A stretch of 64,000 bases of DNA from NCBI GenBank assembly GCA_900660155.1, contig CABFPE010000128.1, positions 708,875-772,874 of the forward strand, in the 5' to 3' direction. Of the stretch, positions 11,006 through 22,623 are shown one piece after another; position 1 is the first letter of the stretch, and each line of letters starts with the position of its first letter. This stretch comes from Hofstenia miamia (Eukaryota; Xenacoelomorpha; Acoela; Hofsteniidae). Position numbers and translations under genes: made by a program. The notes under the pieces are model-generated. The model saw nothing but the letters and a program-made list of their open reading frames with translations, did no database searches and was not told the origin of the DNA.

Positions 11006-13589
11006 TATAATTCTCTGTATCAAATACATGTGTGACTATATGCATCAATGGATGAGCAACTCTGATATTAAAGAAGACAAGTTCTCCACTTGAAAAAGAA
11101 CGGAGAAGATGCTTTTTCTTATGCAAATATTTACAAAGTATTACAGAAAAGGATTAGAAACTTTCAAATTTTGTTGTAAACTGCATGCTATAAGTGATAG
11201 AATTTATGTAGATTGAACACAATTCTTTAAATATATTTTATATTAAATAATATGGAATTTTTAATTTGGGGTAACTTTGTTACCCATATTTTAAAATTAA
11301 CGACGTAGAAGGGTGAATATTGAGAACTACTTCTAATTTGGCAAAATTATGGTAGTAGTCTGAAATCCATGGTCCCAGTATTGTCTAATTTATGATTACA
11401 GTCCCTGTTAGTCCCACTCCCATTGAAAAAAAAATAGTCCCGTTTTCTATTCTCATGAAACTGGTATCAGCAAATTCCATTGCACTGAATGATCCATTAT
11501 AACCCTAATTGAAGCATGTAATATAAGTAGTTAGTAAAATTGGTTTGGGAGGTCTATCTCCACATGTTTATAAGAAAGAGTTGAAGTTCCTCCTCCCATG
11601 TGCTCTAAGCATTAGAATTATCTCATTGTTAGGTATGAAATGCATTTAAATCTTTTTTTAAAAAATCTAAATTATCAACAAAAAATAGTGAATCTTTTCA
11701 AGTACTTCAGCCTTTGTATAATTTTTTGACAGTAAGTTCCAGCACATTCATCAATAAATGTGTCCATGGCTAACGATTTCCAAAGAGGCTTTAAGAAAAT
11801 TTTTTGAAAATATGTAAAAGAACACCAGGTTGTTTTAGATTAAATTTTCCAGGAATTTTTCTAAAATCTGAAAAAATAACACGATAGAGAAGTGCCTCTT
11901 TCTTCCTGTACATTTTGAAATTATGCTGTGTCATTGCCGTTGGAGGTGCATTGATCACTGACTTTGCGCAGAATGAGCGTTCCTTAATAGGGCTTGAATA
12001 ACCTAACTGGAAAGAAATGCTTGTGATGAGCTGATACACCATGGGATTTAAAAATCATTATTATATGAGCCTTAATTATAGGAAACAATTTTAGTGAAAT
12101 GAGAAGTCGGACATTTTATCGTAAAATTATTTGTGTTTTCAAATACCCTAGGTACTAAAATTTTATACAATTTTTAATAGTGTGTTGGTGAAGCTACCAG
12201 TAATCAATTTAAATTCAATATTGCTGAAAACTAAAGTTTTCCTGAAATTTTTAGGTATTTAAGCAACGCTAGAAAAACCAATAAATGCTGAATGTGTCTT
12301 CCCAAAATGATATAAACTTTCCAAAACAAGACTATTGCACTATCACATCAAGCAAATGTATTACATTCTTTCATATTTGAAGGAAGCAACCAACAATTCA
12401 GTCCTTAAGTGAAAAACCTAATGCGGCAGTCTTGATTACAATTTCTAAATTCGATCAAATGTTGAAAAAATTAGAAATTTACACACATATTTAGTAAAAA
12501 TATAACTGTAGGGAAGCAAAAAAGTATAAATGAAGGTAAATATTTCAATCTGATTTCAAGAAGAAGAACTTTACCTATATGATAAAAACTATGTAAAATT
12601 AACTGAGGTATCTGTTTAATTCAACCACTTCAAGTAGGTTAATCATGAACTCGATTGAGTTTTTAGCAGGACATGAAGAGATATAGGCTTTCCAATCTAA
12701 TGTGTAACCATCTCATCAATTTTGTTAATTCAAATTGAAGGCATAACTAGCTTTAAGAATTAACAAGAACAAAGGAGTGATTGCATTTGTAAATGACTCA
12801 CTTATTTTTAAAAATACAATTTTCTTATCATTTATTAGTTGAATATTTTCTCTTGAATTTTATTTTTCAGTTTAAATGATTTGTTCTATGTTAATTTACT
12901 TCTCTTTTCTTTCATTACTATGTAGATCTAATTATGGTGTTTGACTAAACTAAAGCCATGTTAAAATTAATCAGATTGCATTTTTTAATAAAAACGGCAA
13001 ATTTATATTGAAAAGACTGCATACTTCAAGCAAATCAAACTCAAGCAATTTTTAACAAACTGCTAGGGCAATTTGAAAATTGATTCACAATGTTTTTCAA
13101 TAATTGACATGTGCTAATTGATGAGTCATAATCAGTGATTAATTAAATTACCAATGATGAGGGACTTAAAATCTGCAATCATTCACAATGTGGGAAATAA
13201 TATCCATAATGCAAAATAGATTACACATAACCATCTAGTTTTCCATGCAGTGTATATTCTTGGATTTTACATACTACATAGTCAACACAAATAATTTCAG
13301 AGTGTATGTGTGTATTTTCCATAGTTGGAAAAGTTAATATAAAATCAAATATTTATTGGTAGAAAATTTACAATGTATGCTATTATACTCATGCTGCTAT
13401 ATTATATTATGTAAATTATTTATTACTAGGAAATTGTTTACATTCAACCAAGACAATAATGTAGCTACATATTCAAAGAGATGTCTTAGCCATGTATACA
13501 TAGAGTTTCTTTCTTATCATATAATGATTGATTTGTCGTTCAAAAACCATTATTGATTAGCATTTTTGCTTTATATTTCATATTTTAGT
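11006..13589. other. Stretch without a recognised gene
   Basis: AT-rich. A patch of repeated TCCCA/AGTCCC words at 11368-11440 resembles the other word islands but is weaker. Several short open frames of 60-83 codons have no recognisable content. Confidence 0.45.
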
Positions 13590-13594
13590 TAGGT

Positions 13595-14420
13595 CTTACA
13601 GAGTACAGCAGTGAGCAAAATGTGCGGCGTGGTACGAAAATATGGAATGAGTGTGGTTATTGTTCAACAGAGATTTAGATCAGTGTTTGGAAAGAATGTA
13701 ATGTAGCATCACTAAATGATAAAACAATTAATAAAAGGTAGTGTTTTGGATTTGATAAGAGAAAAAACAAAACCTGCAACATTACGAGCTCCATTGGAAA
13801 ATATTAAGGCGCATTTCTCTGAATGTCCAACATATTCATTGAGACGTGCTTTTCAAAAATGCCTTTAGTCTTAGGCTTATCATCCACATAAACTACAAAC
13901 TGTTCAGCCCTTAAGTGAAGAGGATGATTATTGTTGAATAGAACTTGTGACAGGAAATCGTGCACGCATGTCAAATGATGATCGACATTTGCCAAAACTA
14001 AATATTCAGACAAAGCCAACTTCCATCTTAGTTGAGAGGTTAACCGACACAACCGTCGTTATTGCTCTAAAGATAATCATCACTGCTATTTGCCAATCCC
14101 ACTCATTCACCAAAACAACTAACTGTGTGGCAGCAATTTCTTCTTGAAATGTTTATGGTCCCTTCTTTATTTATGAGACTGTTACAAGTGAACGTTACTT
14201 GATAATGTTTCATGAACAGTTTTATTAAACAGTCATCTGAATGGGCCAGAGAACAATGATACTTATGCAAGATGGAGCGCCACCTCACTGGGGTCGTCTT
14301 TTGAAGAACTGGTTTAAGGAAGTGCTTCCCAACACTTTTAACCCTATGCAATTGCTTCCATGTTGACATGTTGTTTGAAACTAGCATAATCGATTCCAAC
14401 GCCTCCTAGATGAAAATGGT
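13595..14420 (+). mobile_element. Broken Tc1/mariner-superfamily transposase
   Basis: Pieces of the transposase follow one another in order across shifting frames. The N-terminal helix-turn-helix part is near 13650-13720. The linker V-L-D-L-I-R-E-K-T-K-P-A-T-L-R-A-P lies at about 13741-13790, then Y-S-L-R-R-A-F-Q-K, then P-H-K-L-Q-T-V-Q-P-L-S-E-E-D-D-Y near 13880-13925. The catalytic block Q-D-G-A-P-P-H-W lies at about 14268-14292 and carries the second Asp of the DDE/D triad. These match the IS630-Tc1-mariner family. At least four frame changes and several stops make the copy inactive. Open frames on the opposite strand here are shadows. Terminal inverted repeats were not identified. Confidence 0.8.
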
Positions 14421-14571
14421 AAATATATAGAACTCCATACTTCAAAATAGGAAGAAAAATGCTCTGTGTCATACTGTATGAAATATATTTGTTTTTGTTG
14501 AACACTTTTGCGTTGTATTATAATTTGAAATATCGACCTTTAGGCTTCACATCTTTATATATTTATATATC

Positions 14572-14782
14572 AACATCATGCCTTCCCCCATTTTGAAATT
14601 TTTTTAGTAATTCTATTTTATAAAAAAAATATTGCCAGTTTTTAAGTGTAAATTTCAGCAAGTTTACTATTTCTCTAAAGTGTCTTAGTGCTTTGATGCT
14701 GACTTTGTTATATCTTCCATAAGATTAATAGCCCTCTGAGCTGCTTGATTTTATCTAGAAACCTCAATATACCAACAAGTTC
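14572..14782. repeat. Dispersed repeat, copy 2
   Basis: Second copy of the family at 4913-5135, in the same orientation, with matching blocks in the same order up to ACCTCAATATACCAACAAG. Confidence 0.75.
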
Positions 14783-15187
14783 TAAGCTGCAATAACATTT
14801 TAGGTATTTTTTGCAATTAGATAAAACACTAGTCTGTTATAAAGCTCTAGATAGATGCTAATATCAAAACTTTGATTTAAAACCAAACAGAGGTCCAAGT
14901 ATTGGCGATTAATCACAAACCGTTCAAAAGATGAGGCCAATTATCTTGTAATAGAAAATTATAGTACGAAGAGTAACAAAAAAATCCGTCTTTAACTTGA
15001 GGCTTAGCTTTTTTTATTGCACAGTTTTTTCTAGCAAATTTATGTGTGAAGTATACAATTCTCCCATCCAATTGAAGCAAATGAAGGTCGTTTTTTGTAT
15101 CTTTAAAATGTCGTTTGATCATTTGCTGTTGATAATGAAAGAAATGCAATGGGTTCAATTAGAGTTAAAATTGTCAAAAAAAAAATA
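14783..15187. other. Stretch without a recognised gene
   Basis: AT-rich. Overlapping short open frames on both strands at 14913-15188 have no recognisable content. Confidence 0.4.
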
Positions 15188-15319
15188 ATCACAATGGAGT
15201 GTATTTTATTTTTCATGCCCATTAATGACGTAAATCTACCAACAATATGTGTGGTTGTGGGAAGTTTTTAAACTATTTTAATGGCCTTTCAACAGTTAGA
15301 CCTAATTTGTGACTTCGTG

Positions 15320-15361
<42 letters not shown>

Positions 15362-15540
15362 GTATATTGTAGCATTGGCAGTAGCAGCAAATTCTTTAAC
15401 AATAATCACAAAGCAGTTTATTTTACGTTTCATGCTCATTAAGGTATAAATCGACCAACAATATGTGTGGTTGAAGGAAGTTTTTACATATATTTAAATG
15501 GCCTTTAACAGCTAGGCCTAGTTGTGACTCTTATGACAAG
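15188..15540. repeat. Tandem duplication of a ~135-bp unit split by (TA)n
   Basis: 15188-15325 and 15405-15540 share AATCACAA, TTCATGCCCATTAA/TTCATGCTCATTAA, CCAACAATATGTGTGGTTG, GGAAGTTTTTA and AATGGCCTTT in order, at roughly 80-85% identity by eye. A (TA)n run at 15325-15368 lies between the copies. No coding potential seen. Confidence 0.8.
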
Positions 15541-15683
15541 TGCAGTGCTAGAAATTTTTCGATGGGTTGTAGTTAAATTTTATTTTATTTTATTAAAAAA
15601 GTATAGTTTGCAATTCATGCAAAATCAAATAATATTTTTCAAAAATTGCAAAGATTTTTTAAGTTCTCCACAAAAACATTAAG

Positions 15684-15877
15684 CTATATATATATATATA
15701 TATATATANNNNNNNNNNNNNNNNNNNNNNNNNNNNNNNNNNNNNNNNNNNNNNNNNNNNNNNNNNNNNNNNNNNNNNNNNNNNNNNNNNNNNNNNNNNN
15801 NNNNNNNNNNNNNNNNNNNNNNNNNNNNNNNNNNNNNNNNNNNNNNNNNNNNNNNNNNNNNNNNNNNNNNNNTTAAG

Positions 15878-15909
<32 letters not shown>
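15684..15909. repeat. (TA)n tract containing a 164-base assembly gap
   Basis: TTAAGCTATATATA occurs directly before the TA run that enters the gap (N at 15709-15872) and again directly after the gap. This suggests the two contig ends overlap and the gap size is not real. Confidence 0.85.
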
Positions 15910-15913
<4 letters not shown>

Positions 15914-17811
15914 ATTAGATTCCTATTTGGTACTAATAGTAAAGTTGGCATTTGAAAAATTATACTGTATCTTGGCATTTAAGAATTAGCATTTGGCAGT
16001 GGTTGTGTGGTGCAATGCTACTAAAATGGTCATAGAACAAATATTTTTAGTGGTGCAATTCAGGGCGGTAAAACATAAAGTAGGGTGCAATATGGGGCAT
16101 TTATCAACACGTGTAAATGGAGCAGGCGGCAAAGTCTGTGGGACTAGGCAGAGCACTTTACAAGAAATCTGCCCAATTACATCTCTGGTTATCCAACCTA
16201 AAAATTACTGAATCAAATTGTAAAGACCCTAGTAGCCTATGACATTCTTTGAAGTGTTGAATTAATTGTTGTTGTGTGAAAGAAACTGTTTATTTAATAA
16301 ACAACGGTTCATATTTCATAGAATGATTAAATTGAAATGATATCCATGCACAATTAAAATTGGTAATTCAGTTATTGAACAATGATTTTATTTAAAAAAT
16401 TATCAATATTTTGAATTCGAAAAGGATTCTTGGCAATTTCTAATTTAGAGTGTTTTCTAAGGGTGTTGAATTGGGAACTGACTTCATCTCTGATTAGCAT
16501 TGTCATACAAAAATTTGTGAATATACTAAACATTAAATGCTAAATGTTATCAATACCATGTATATGCATGCGATATTTTTTAAGGTTGCACTTCCCAAAG
16601 ACATAAGAAGGGAACTAAATCTAATAATAATTTATATTATATTTGAATTTTCCGTTCAAAAATTGATACTAGCGCTAAAAATCAATGTAACAAACTGCAA
16701 AATAATTTCTAATTCCACCACTATGCTGTATATAGTTTAAATATGTGGAAATCTGCTACACGGCTTGAGCTTATTAAAACTGCTTCTTGTTACATTTAAG
16801 TTAGAGAGAAGTAAATAAATAGCATTTAAAATCTGATTTAGAAAAACCTCTCCAAATTTGAGTGTACTTTAATAGTACTCAATACCATTCTTTAACTTAA
16901 GAATTGATTTGATATTCATTTTAATGTTAGACTTGTTGGCGTCACGATTTTATCATATGCCATTTAGATTTAACAGATTCTAGAAACCGTGTCCAATGCT
17001 GATATAATGTATTGTCAAATCCGAATTGTAATTGTAAACTCTCATGTAATTTTCTTTATTCTCTATTAACGACGCTAAGTTCTTACAAAATCATAAAATG
17101 CATGATGTCCAGAAGCTCAAATGCCAAATTTCTCTATGTAGCATACTCATTTTTCATGAAGTAAGATTATAGGTTGCAAGATTATCGCTGTTACAATGAC
17201 ATCAGCAGACTATAATTTTTATTCTTTCAGCACAGCTAATCCAGCTGTAAATTTAACAGCAGCGTTTTGTTGACCAAGCTATGTAAAATCAAACACACAG
17301 TATAGGTTCTCTCCCTTTTCACAAGTAAAAGCAGCATAAATCTATAGTTTTCTACTAAAAATATTGCTTAGTTGCATTTTGTGACTTGATTTTACTGTTA
17401 TATAAGCACATACTGTACTTTTACTGCATTGAAATTGAAGTTTTAAATATATATTATAAACTACCCAAACTTCTTATATCTTTCATCATAATAACAAAAT
17501 GAGGAATATATCCTGTCCTAATTTGATTACAATTTTTTCGTTAAATTCTCAAAACTAAAAGTAATGTGCGTAATTAATAAATAATGTATTACAATCCTAT
17601 AGTACGAGAAAAGGAGTGAAGCAGAAAGAAGGAGAGCACGCGGGCTTCTCTGACGAAGAACATCTAAATTGTCATCAGTTTGAGTTACCAAAAGCGGGGC
17701 AAACCTACTTGACATACAAGGATAAACCCTAAAAGTGCATCTCACCACATTAGTTTTTAATCAATGTTTAAAACCAGAGATTAAAAGACATTCAACCATG
17801 CTCTTGAGTTC
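15910..17811. other. Stretch without a recognised gene
   Basis: AT-rich. A GC-richer patch at 16050-16200 and another at 17590-17750 have no recognisable coding content or repeat partner in the window. Confidence 0.45.
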
Positions 17812-18197
17812 CAGAGGTGTGTGGAAACGGTACCTTGTTGGGGCTGGTACCAGATAGGAGGAGCAAAACTAAAAACTCAGGGCCAGATACATATATATTC
17901 ATACTATCAAAAATTCACAATGCAACATTTTAACACTAGGTATTTAAATTGTTTAAAAATAATACAATTCATATCAATTTCAGTAGTTAATTTGTGATAA
18001 GCTTGAGCAACATGTGTAAATTGATATAATTTGAATATTTTCATTGTCAATTATATAGTTTCTATCCTGATATGCAATAGCAAAATTTAAAGTCCTGCAG
18101 GAATCAGCGAACAGGGACCAGGGGCGGGACTAACCTGGCCAGACTAAGAAATATTTTCGTGACTGGGACAAAATATAACTGATTCTGCACAGCTCTA
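17812..18197. mobile_element. hAT-like MITE, ~386 bp
   Basis: The left end CAGAGGTGTGTGGAA and the reverse complement of the right end TAGAGCTGTGCAGAA match at 11 of 15 positions, giving an imperfect terminal inverted repeat. GC-rich GGTACC and GGACCAGGGG words sit just inside both ends and the middle is AT-rich. The 8-base flanks (TTGAGTTC and TTGCGTAG) agree at five positions, so a target duplication is only weakly supported. No coding capacity. Confidence 0.5.
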
Positions 18198-18276
18198 TTG
18201 CGTAGGCTGTTATATAAATAGTTGGTGTATGGCATTGGTGATTCTGTTATGCCAAATAAACTGACATATTTAGGAT

Positions 18277-18320
18277 ATGTATGTATGTATGTATGTATGC
18301 ATATATATATATATATATAT
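18277..18320. repeat. (GTAT)n/(TA)n microsatellite
   Basis: About five GTAT units followed by a 20-base TA run. Confidence 0.9.
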
Positions 18321-18477
18321 AACGCTAGCAGGTACATATGTTTCTATTCTATAATTTTCGATGTTAAGAAAAAACAAATGAATGGCTGCGCTTACCTTAT
18401 CAGAAATTATCTAATGTCATTCATAATTTGATTGAAGAGGGATCAAAGAAGTTATACATTGCACACTGAAGTCTAAG

Positions 18478-18585
18478 ATTCGAGTCGGATAGGGTCCGGG
18501 TAGTAAATATTTGATGCTGGGTCGGATTCGGGAAGCGAGTATTCTGATCGGGTAAAGTTTAAGTACCTGCAAAACTCCCATCCAA

Positions 18586-18588
<3 letters not shown>
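18478..18588. repeat. Word island TCGGATTCGGG
   Basis: Repeated TCGGAT, GTCCGGGT, GTCGGATTCGGG and GATCGGGT words in an otherwise AT-rich setting, directly before a (TAA)n tract. Same class as the other word islands. Confidence 0.45.
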
Positions 18589-18616
<28 letters not shown>

Positions 18617-18655
18617 AATAATAATAATATAATAATAATTAATAATAATTAATAC
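18589..18655. repeat. (TAA)n tract before an RLE LINE copy
   Basis: Slightly degenerate TAA array that directly abuts the 5'-truncated end of the LINE copy at 18652. See the second copy at 33893-33985. Confidence 0.9.
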
Positions 18656-19346
18656 ATGGGCAATACCAGTATTGAGATATTCAGTAGGAATAGTTATGTG
18701 GAACAAGAATGAAATCAGGGAGCTAGACAGTGAGACAAATGGAGATGTAGATAGGCTGTATATGGCAAGGCATTAGGGAGAGAAGGAACTGCTAAGTGTG
18801 CAGGAAACTGTAAAAGCAGAAGCACTAGGGCTAAAGGAATACGTAGAAGCACAAACTAGAGGGTCAATAGTGGAGGTCACTAAGGAGTTAAGGAAGATAA
18901 GAACTGAGAGTGAAAGAAAGACAGCATACCAGAGTAGGATGGAATTAGAGAGACAAACAAGGTATAGGCAGAAGACAATGCATGGAGAATACTGGAGGAG
19001 CACAGAAAAATGTGACAGAGAGGAAAGCAACAAATGGTTAAAGAAGTCAGGACTGAAGAGAGAAACAGAAGCCCTGATAATGGCAGTACAGGAGCAAGCA
19101 ATAAGAACAAACTGGGTGAAGAAACATATAGACAGAAGAGTAGAAGTAAGTGATAAGTGTAGGCTATGTAAGAAAGAGGCGGAGCAGGATGTGAGAAGTT
19201 GGCGCAGAATGAGTATAAATTCAGGCATGACAAGGTGGGATGAATGGTACATTGGAGTTTGAGCAGGCAGCATGGGTTAGAAGCAGGAGACAAGTGGTAT
19301 GAGCACAAGCCACAGGGCGTAATAGAAAATGAGAAGGTTAAGATAC
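18652..19346 (+). mobile_element. RLE-type LINE (R4/Dong-like), 3' part of ORF, copy 1
   Basis: Starts inside a (TAA)n tract. The first codons read W-A-I-P-V-L-R-Y-S-V-G-I-V with D-V-D-R-L-Y, the thumb region of reverse transcriptases of the restriction-like-endonuclease LINE group. After a frame change near 18775 a long frame (18798-19262) carries K-T-M-H-G-E-Y-W-R, K-R-E-T-E-A-L-I-M-A-V-Q-E-Q-A, K-C-R-L-C-K-K-E-A-E-Q-D-V (the start of the CCHC finger) and a degraded tail. The nuclease domain is lost: homology to the second copy stops at 19346, where a different LINE begins. Hydrophobic-looking frames on the other strand are antisense shadows. The copy is dead. Confidence 0.8.
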
Positions 19347-19347
19347 T

Positions 19348-19572
19348 CGCGATGGTATCCACCTCTCCTACAAAGGTCTTTCACCTTTCATTAGTAACTT
19401 AAGGAACTTCTTCTCTAATTCACCGAAAACATTTCGCCTGTCAACACCTCGTTCATCATTTCGTAATCAGAATATTTCATACGCAAGTGCTGCCTCAAAT
19501 CACTTACGTATCCGCCATCATCTTCTTCCTACGGCACAATGCCATATCGCCCAATCTAACTCTCTCATCTAA
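19348..19572 (+). CDS. C-terminal end of LINE ORF1 with SGNH-hydrolase-like motif
   Basis: A 74-codon open frame with no start of its own begins R-D-G-I-H-L-S-Y-K-G-L-S-P-F and ends at TAA 19570-19572. D-G-I-H-L-S is the block that carries the catalytic Asp/His pair near the C-terminus of SGNH (GDSL) hydrolases. CR1-clade LINEs are known to carry an esterase of this family in ORF1. The tail is rich in Ser, Asn, His and Arg, as expected for an RNA-binding ORF1 end. It lies 130 bp upstream of the ORF2 that starts at 19703 and directly follows the break in the RLE LINE, so I take it as the truncated 5' end of the CR1-like LINE. Confidence 0.6.
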   Translation, partial: RDGIHLSYKGLSPFISNLRNFFSNSPKTFRLSTPRSSFRNQNISYASAASNHLRIRHHLLPTAQCHIAQSNSLI

Positions 19573-19702
19573 GATCAATAAACTTATTCAGGTGCAGTTT
19601 TTATTACATTAAAATTATTATTATATTAATTAAAGGGCAGTTTGCTATACCCCTACATGAATCCCTTAAAAAAATTCAGCTTGCATCCTTCGAAAATTAC
19701 AA

Positions 19703-20085
19703 ATGTACATTCAAATTATTAGGTATGCTATGAAATTCTATAATTTATTAAGTAATTATTTAAAATCGTTCTTAAAATTTCGAATAATTAGTTCTGGAGA
19801 CATTGAAAGTAACCCAGGGCCAACAATTTCCGAAAATAAAATACAAGATGTATTAAATAATTTTAAGAAAAATTTTAAAATTATTTACCTAAATTGTAGA
19901 AGTCTTAGTGCAAATCGCAATGAATTTATTCAAATGGTCAGCAAAATTGGAAACAACACTATATATGTATTAACTAAAACTTGGTTAAAATATTCTGACA
20001 ATTTACCATTCTTATATAATCCAGACTGTAATACTTATGATATTCATTTCAAAAATCGATCTGAACGTGGTGGGGGATTAATGAT
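19703..20085 (+). CDS. LINE ORF2 N-terminus: 2A peptide plus start of endonuclease
   Basis: From ATG 19703 the protein begins with about 30 residues rich in hydrophobic and basic amino acids, then G-D-I-E-S-N-P-G-P at 19796-19822. This fits the 2A ribosome-skipping signature D-(V/I)-E-x-N-P-G-P, which separates proteins during translation and is known at the N-terminus of some CR1- and L1-type LINEs. The endonuclease follows at once (K-I-I-Y-L-N-C-R-S-L). The frame is cut by the N at 20086. The true continuation seems to be the duplicate block at 20556 onward, which runs on through the endonuclease to 21086. Confidence 0.75.
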
Positions 20086-20687
20086 NGGGCTAAATATAAG
20101 CATTGAAAGAATCAAACATGATAATAAGATGTACAAGAATAATAAGGATATCGCAAACATTTTAAACAGAAATTTTGAAAATATTGGTAAATTCAATTTT
20201 AAATTCGGAAAAATTGAAACAATTCATCCCAACAACCTGATATATGCAAGGAACGGTTTCATTTCAACTTAATTTCCTACTATAAGCTTAGAAATGTAGT
20301 AAATAAGATAGATAATAATATATCATGTGGATCCAGTAACCTACTGTACATGTATTGGATAATTAAGAAATATTTTTATATTTTTGGTGAATACCTGCTT
20401 GCAGCATTTAATCAAAGTATTATAAATAATGACTTTCCTACCCTTTTAAAGCAATCTGATATTTCACCGTTATATAAAAAAGAGACCCTCAAAACACCAT
20501 GAACTACAGGCCAATTAGTATAACACACCCCTTCTAAAAAATATTTGAAAATCTACGAAACAACACTATATATGTATTAACTAAAACTTGGTTAAAATAT
20601 TCTGACAATTTACCATTCTTATATAATCCAGACTGTAATACTTATGATATTCATTTCAAAAATCTATCTGAACGTGGTGGTGGATTA

Positions 20688-21086
20688 ATGATAATGAAAT
20701 CTTTAAAATCAAAACGTAGGAATGATTTAGAAATTAAGCATGAGATTTTCGAAAGTATGTGGATCGAAACTAAAATCTTTTCAAATTCTTGCAACGGCGA
20801 ACTCATAAATATTTGTTACAATCCAAATAAAAATTATATTTCTGAATTTTGTAACCACAAAATTGAAGAAATAGAAAATGCAATTCTTAAAAATAAGTTT
20901 ATTAGTGTCCTTCGAGATTTTCATTCTAATTATTTAAATTCTGTTGAATCAAAGAGAATTGATCATATTTGTGATATTTTTACTTTTCAAAATATTAATA
21001 AAACCAACCCAGCTAGATTTTCTAATTTAATTGACTATTTTCTATCCGATAGTTGTAATAAATATAAAACATATATGTTTGAATAA
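20688..21086 (+). CDS. LINE endonuclease, continued after the join
   Basis: Open frame continuing the endonuclease domain: F-E-S-M-W-I-E, a block C-N-G-E-L-I-N-I-C-Y-N-P-N, and a degraded F-I-S-V-L-R-D-F-H-S-N-Y where active copies have G-D-F-N. It lies after a repeat of the 19951-20085 block, so it belongs to the same ORF2. It ends at TAA 21084-21086. Confidence 0.6.
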   Translation: MIMKSLKSKRRNDLEIKHEIFESMWIETKIFSNSCNGELINICYNPNKNYISEFCNHKIEEIENAILKNKFISVLRDFHSNYLNSVESKRIDHICDIFTFQNINKTNPARFSNLIDYFLSDSCNKYKTYMFE

Positions 21087-22623
21087 TTTAGTTATCACAA
21101 TCTTCCTTTTATGTAAGTAACCATAAGTTCAGGACAAAAAATAGGAAAGTTATTTATTCTAGAGATTTTAGCAACTGTAATGAGCAAAATTTATACAGCT
21201 CTTGAAGAACATATCCTTTGATATAACCTACACTTTTAATGATGCCGATCGTAGGTTAAAATTCATCACTTGTGAAATCACCAAAGCGTTAAACAAAGTA
21301 GCACCGCTGCGAACAAAGTTAATTAGCAGTAAATTAAGGGCAGTGATTAACGAAACCCGTGATTCCGACTTGATTAAGGACCTGGTAATTAAGAAAAATA
21401 AACTATTTGAACTTGGGAAATCGGATCCCATCAATCTTATTGGACTAATTATGAACACGCTAAGCAACTAATCAAAAAGAGCCGCAAATTTAATTATGAA
21501 TGTAAGTTAAAGGATGATTTCAAACGCCTAAAGAAATCTAACCAAAAATGGANTATCATGTGGATCCAGTAACCTACTGTACATGTATTGGATAATTAAG
21601 AAATATTTTTATATTTTTGGTGAATACCTGCTTGCAGCATTTAATCAAAGTATTATAAATAATGACTTTCCTACCCTTTTAAAGCAATCTGATATTTCAC
21701 CGTTATATAAAAAAGAGACCCTCAAAACACCATGAACTACAGGCCAATTAGTATAACACACCCCTTCTAAAAAATATTTGAAAATCTACTACACGCACAA
21801 ATGTACATTCTTTTCGCACTTAATGTCAATGACATTTCAAAATCCTTGACAAATGGAACTATTTACCAATATGCAGACGATACTTGGGTAAATTAAGGGC
21901 AGTGATTAACGAAACCCGTGATTCCGACTTGATTAAGGACCTGGTAATTAAGAAAAATAAACTATTTGAACTTGGGAAATCGGATCCCATCAATCTTATT
22001 GGACTAATTATGAACACCGCTAAGCAACTAATCAAAAAGAGCCGCAAATTTATTATGAATGTAAGTTAAAGGATGATTTCAAACGCCCTAAAGAAATCTA
22101 ACCAAAAATGAATTTTCTTATTAAAAGCATTGGAAAAATTAAGGGCTAAATATAAGCATTGAAAGAATCAAACATGATAATAAGATGTACAAGAATAATA
22201 AGGATATCGCAAACATTTTAAACAGAAATTTTGAAAATATTGGTAAATTCAATTTTAAATTCGGAAAAATTGAAACAATTCATCCCAACAACCTGATATA
22301 TGCAAGGAACGGTTTCATTTCAACTTAATTTCCTACTATAAGCTTAGAAATGTAGTAAATAAGATAGATAATAATATATCATGTGGATCCAGTAACCTAC
22401 TGTACATGTATTGGATAATTAAGAAATATTTTTATATTTTTGGTGAATACCTGCTTGCAGCATTTAATCAAAGTATTATAAATAATGACTTTCCTACCCT
22501 TTTAAAGCAATCTGATATTTCACCGTTATATAAAAAAGAGACCCTCAAAACACCATGAACTACAGGCCAATTAGTATAACACACCCCTTCTAAAAAATAT
22601 TTGAAAATCTACTACACGCACAA

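Noticed and set aside
15646-15978. Open frames running through N stretches and TA repeats (also 43225-43626)
   Set aside because: Artefacts of translating N as open sequence and of TA repeats coding Tyr-Ile.
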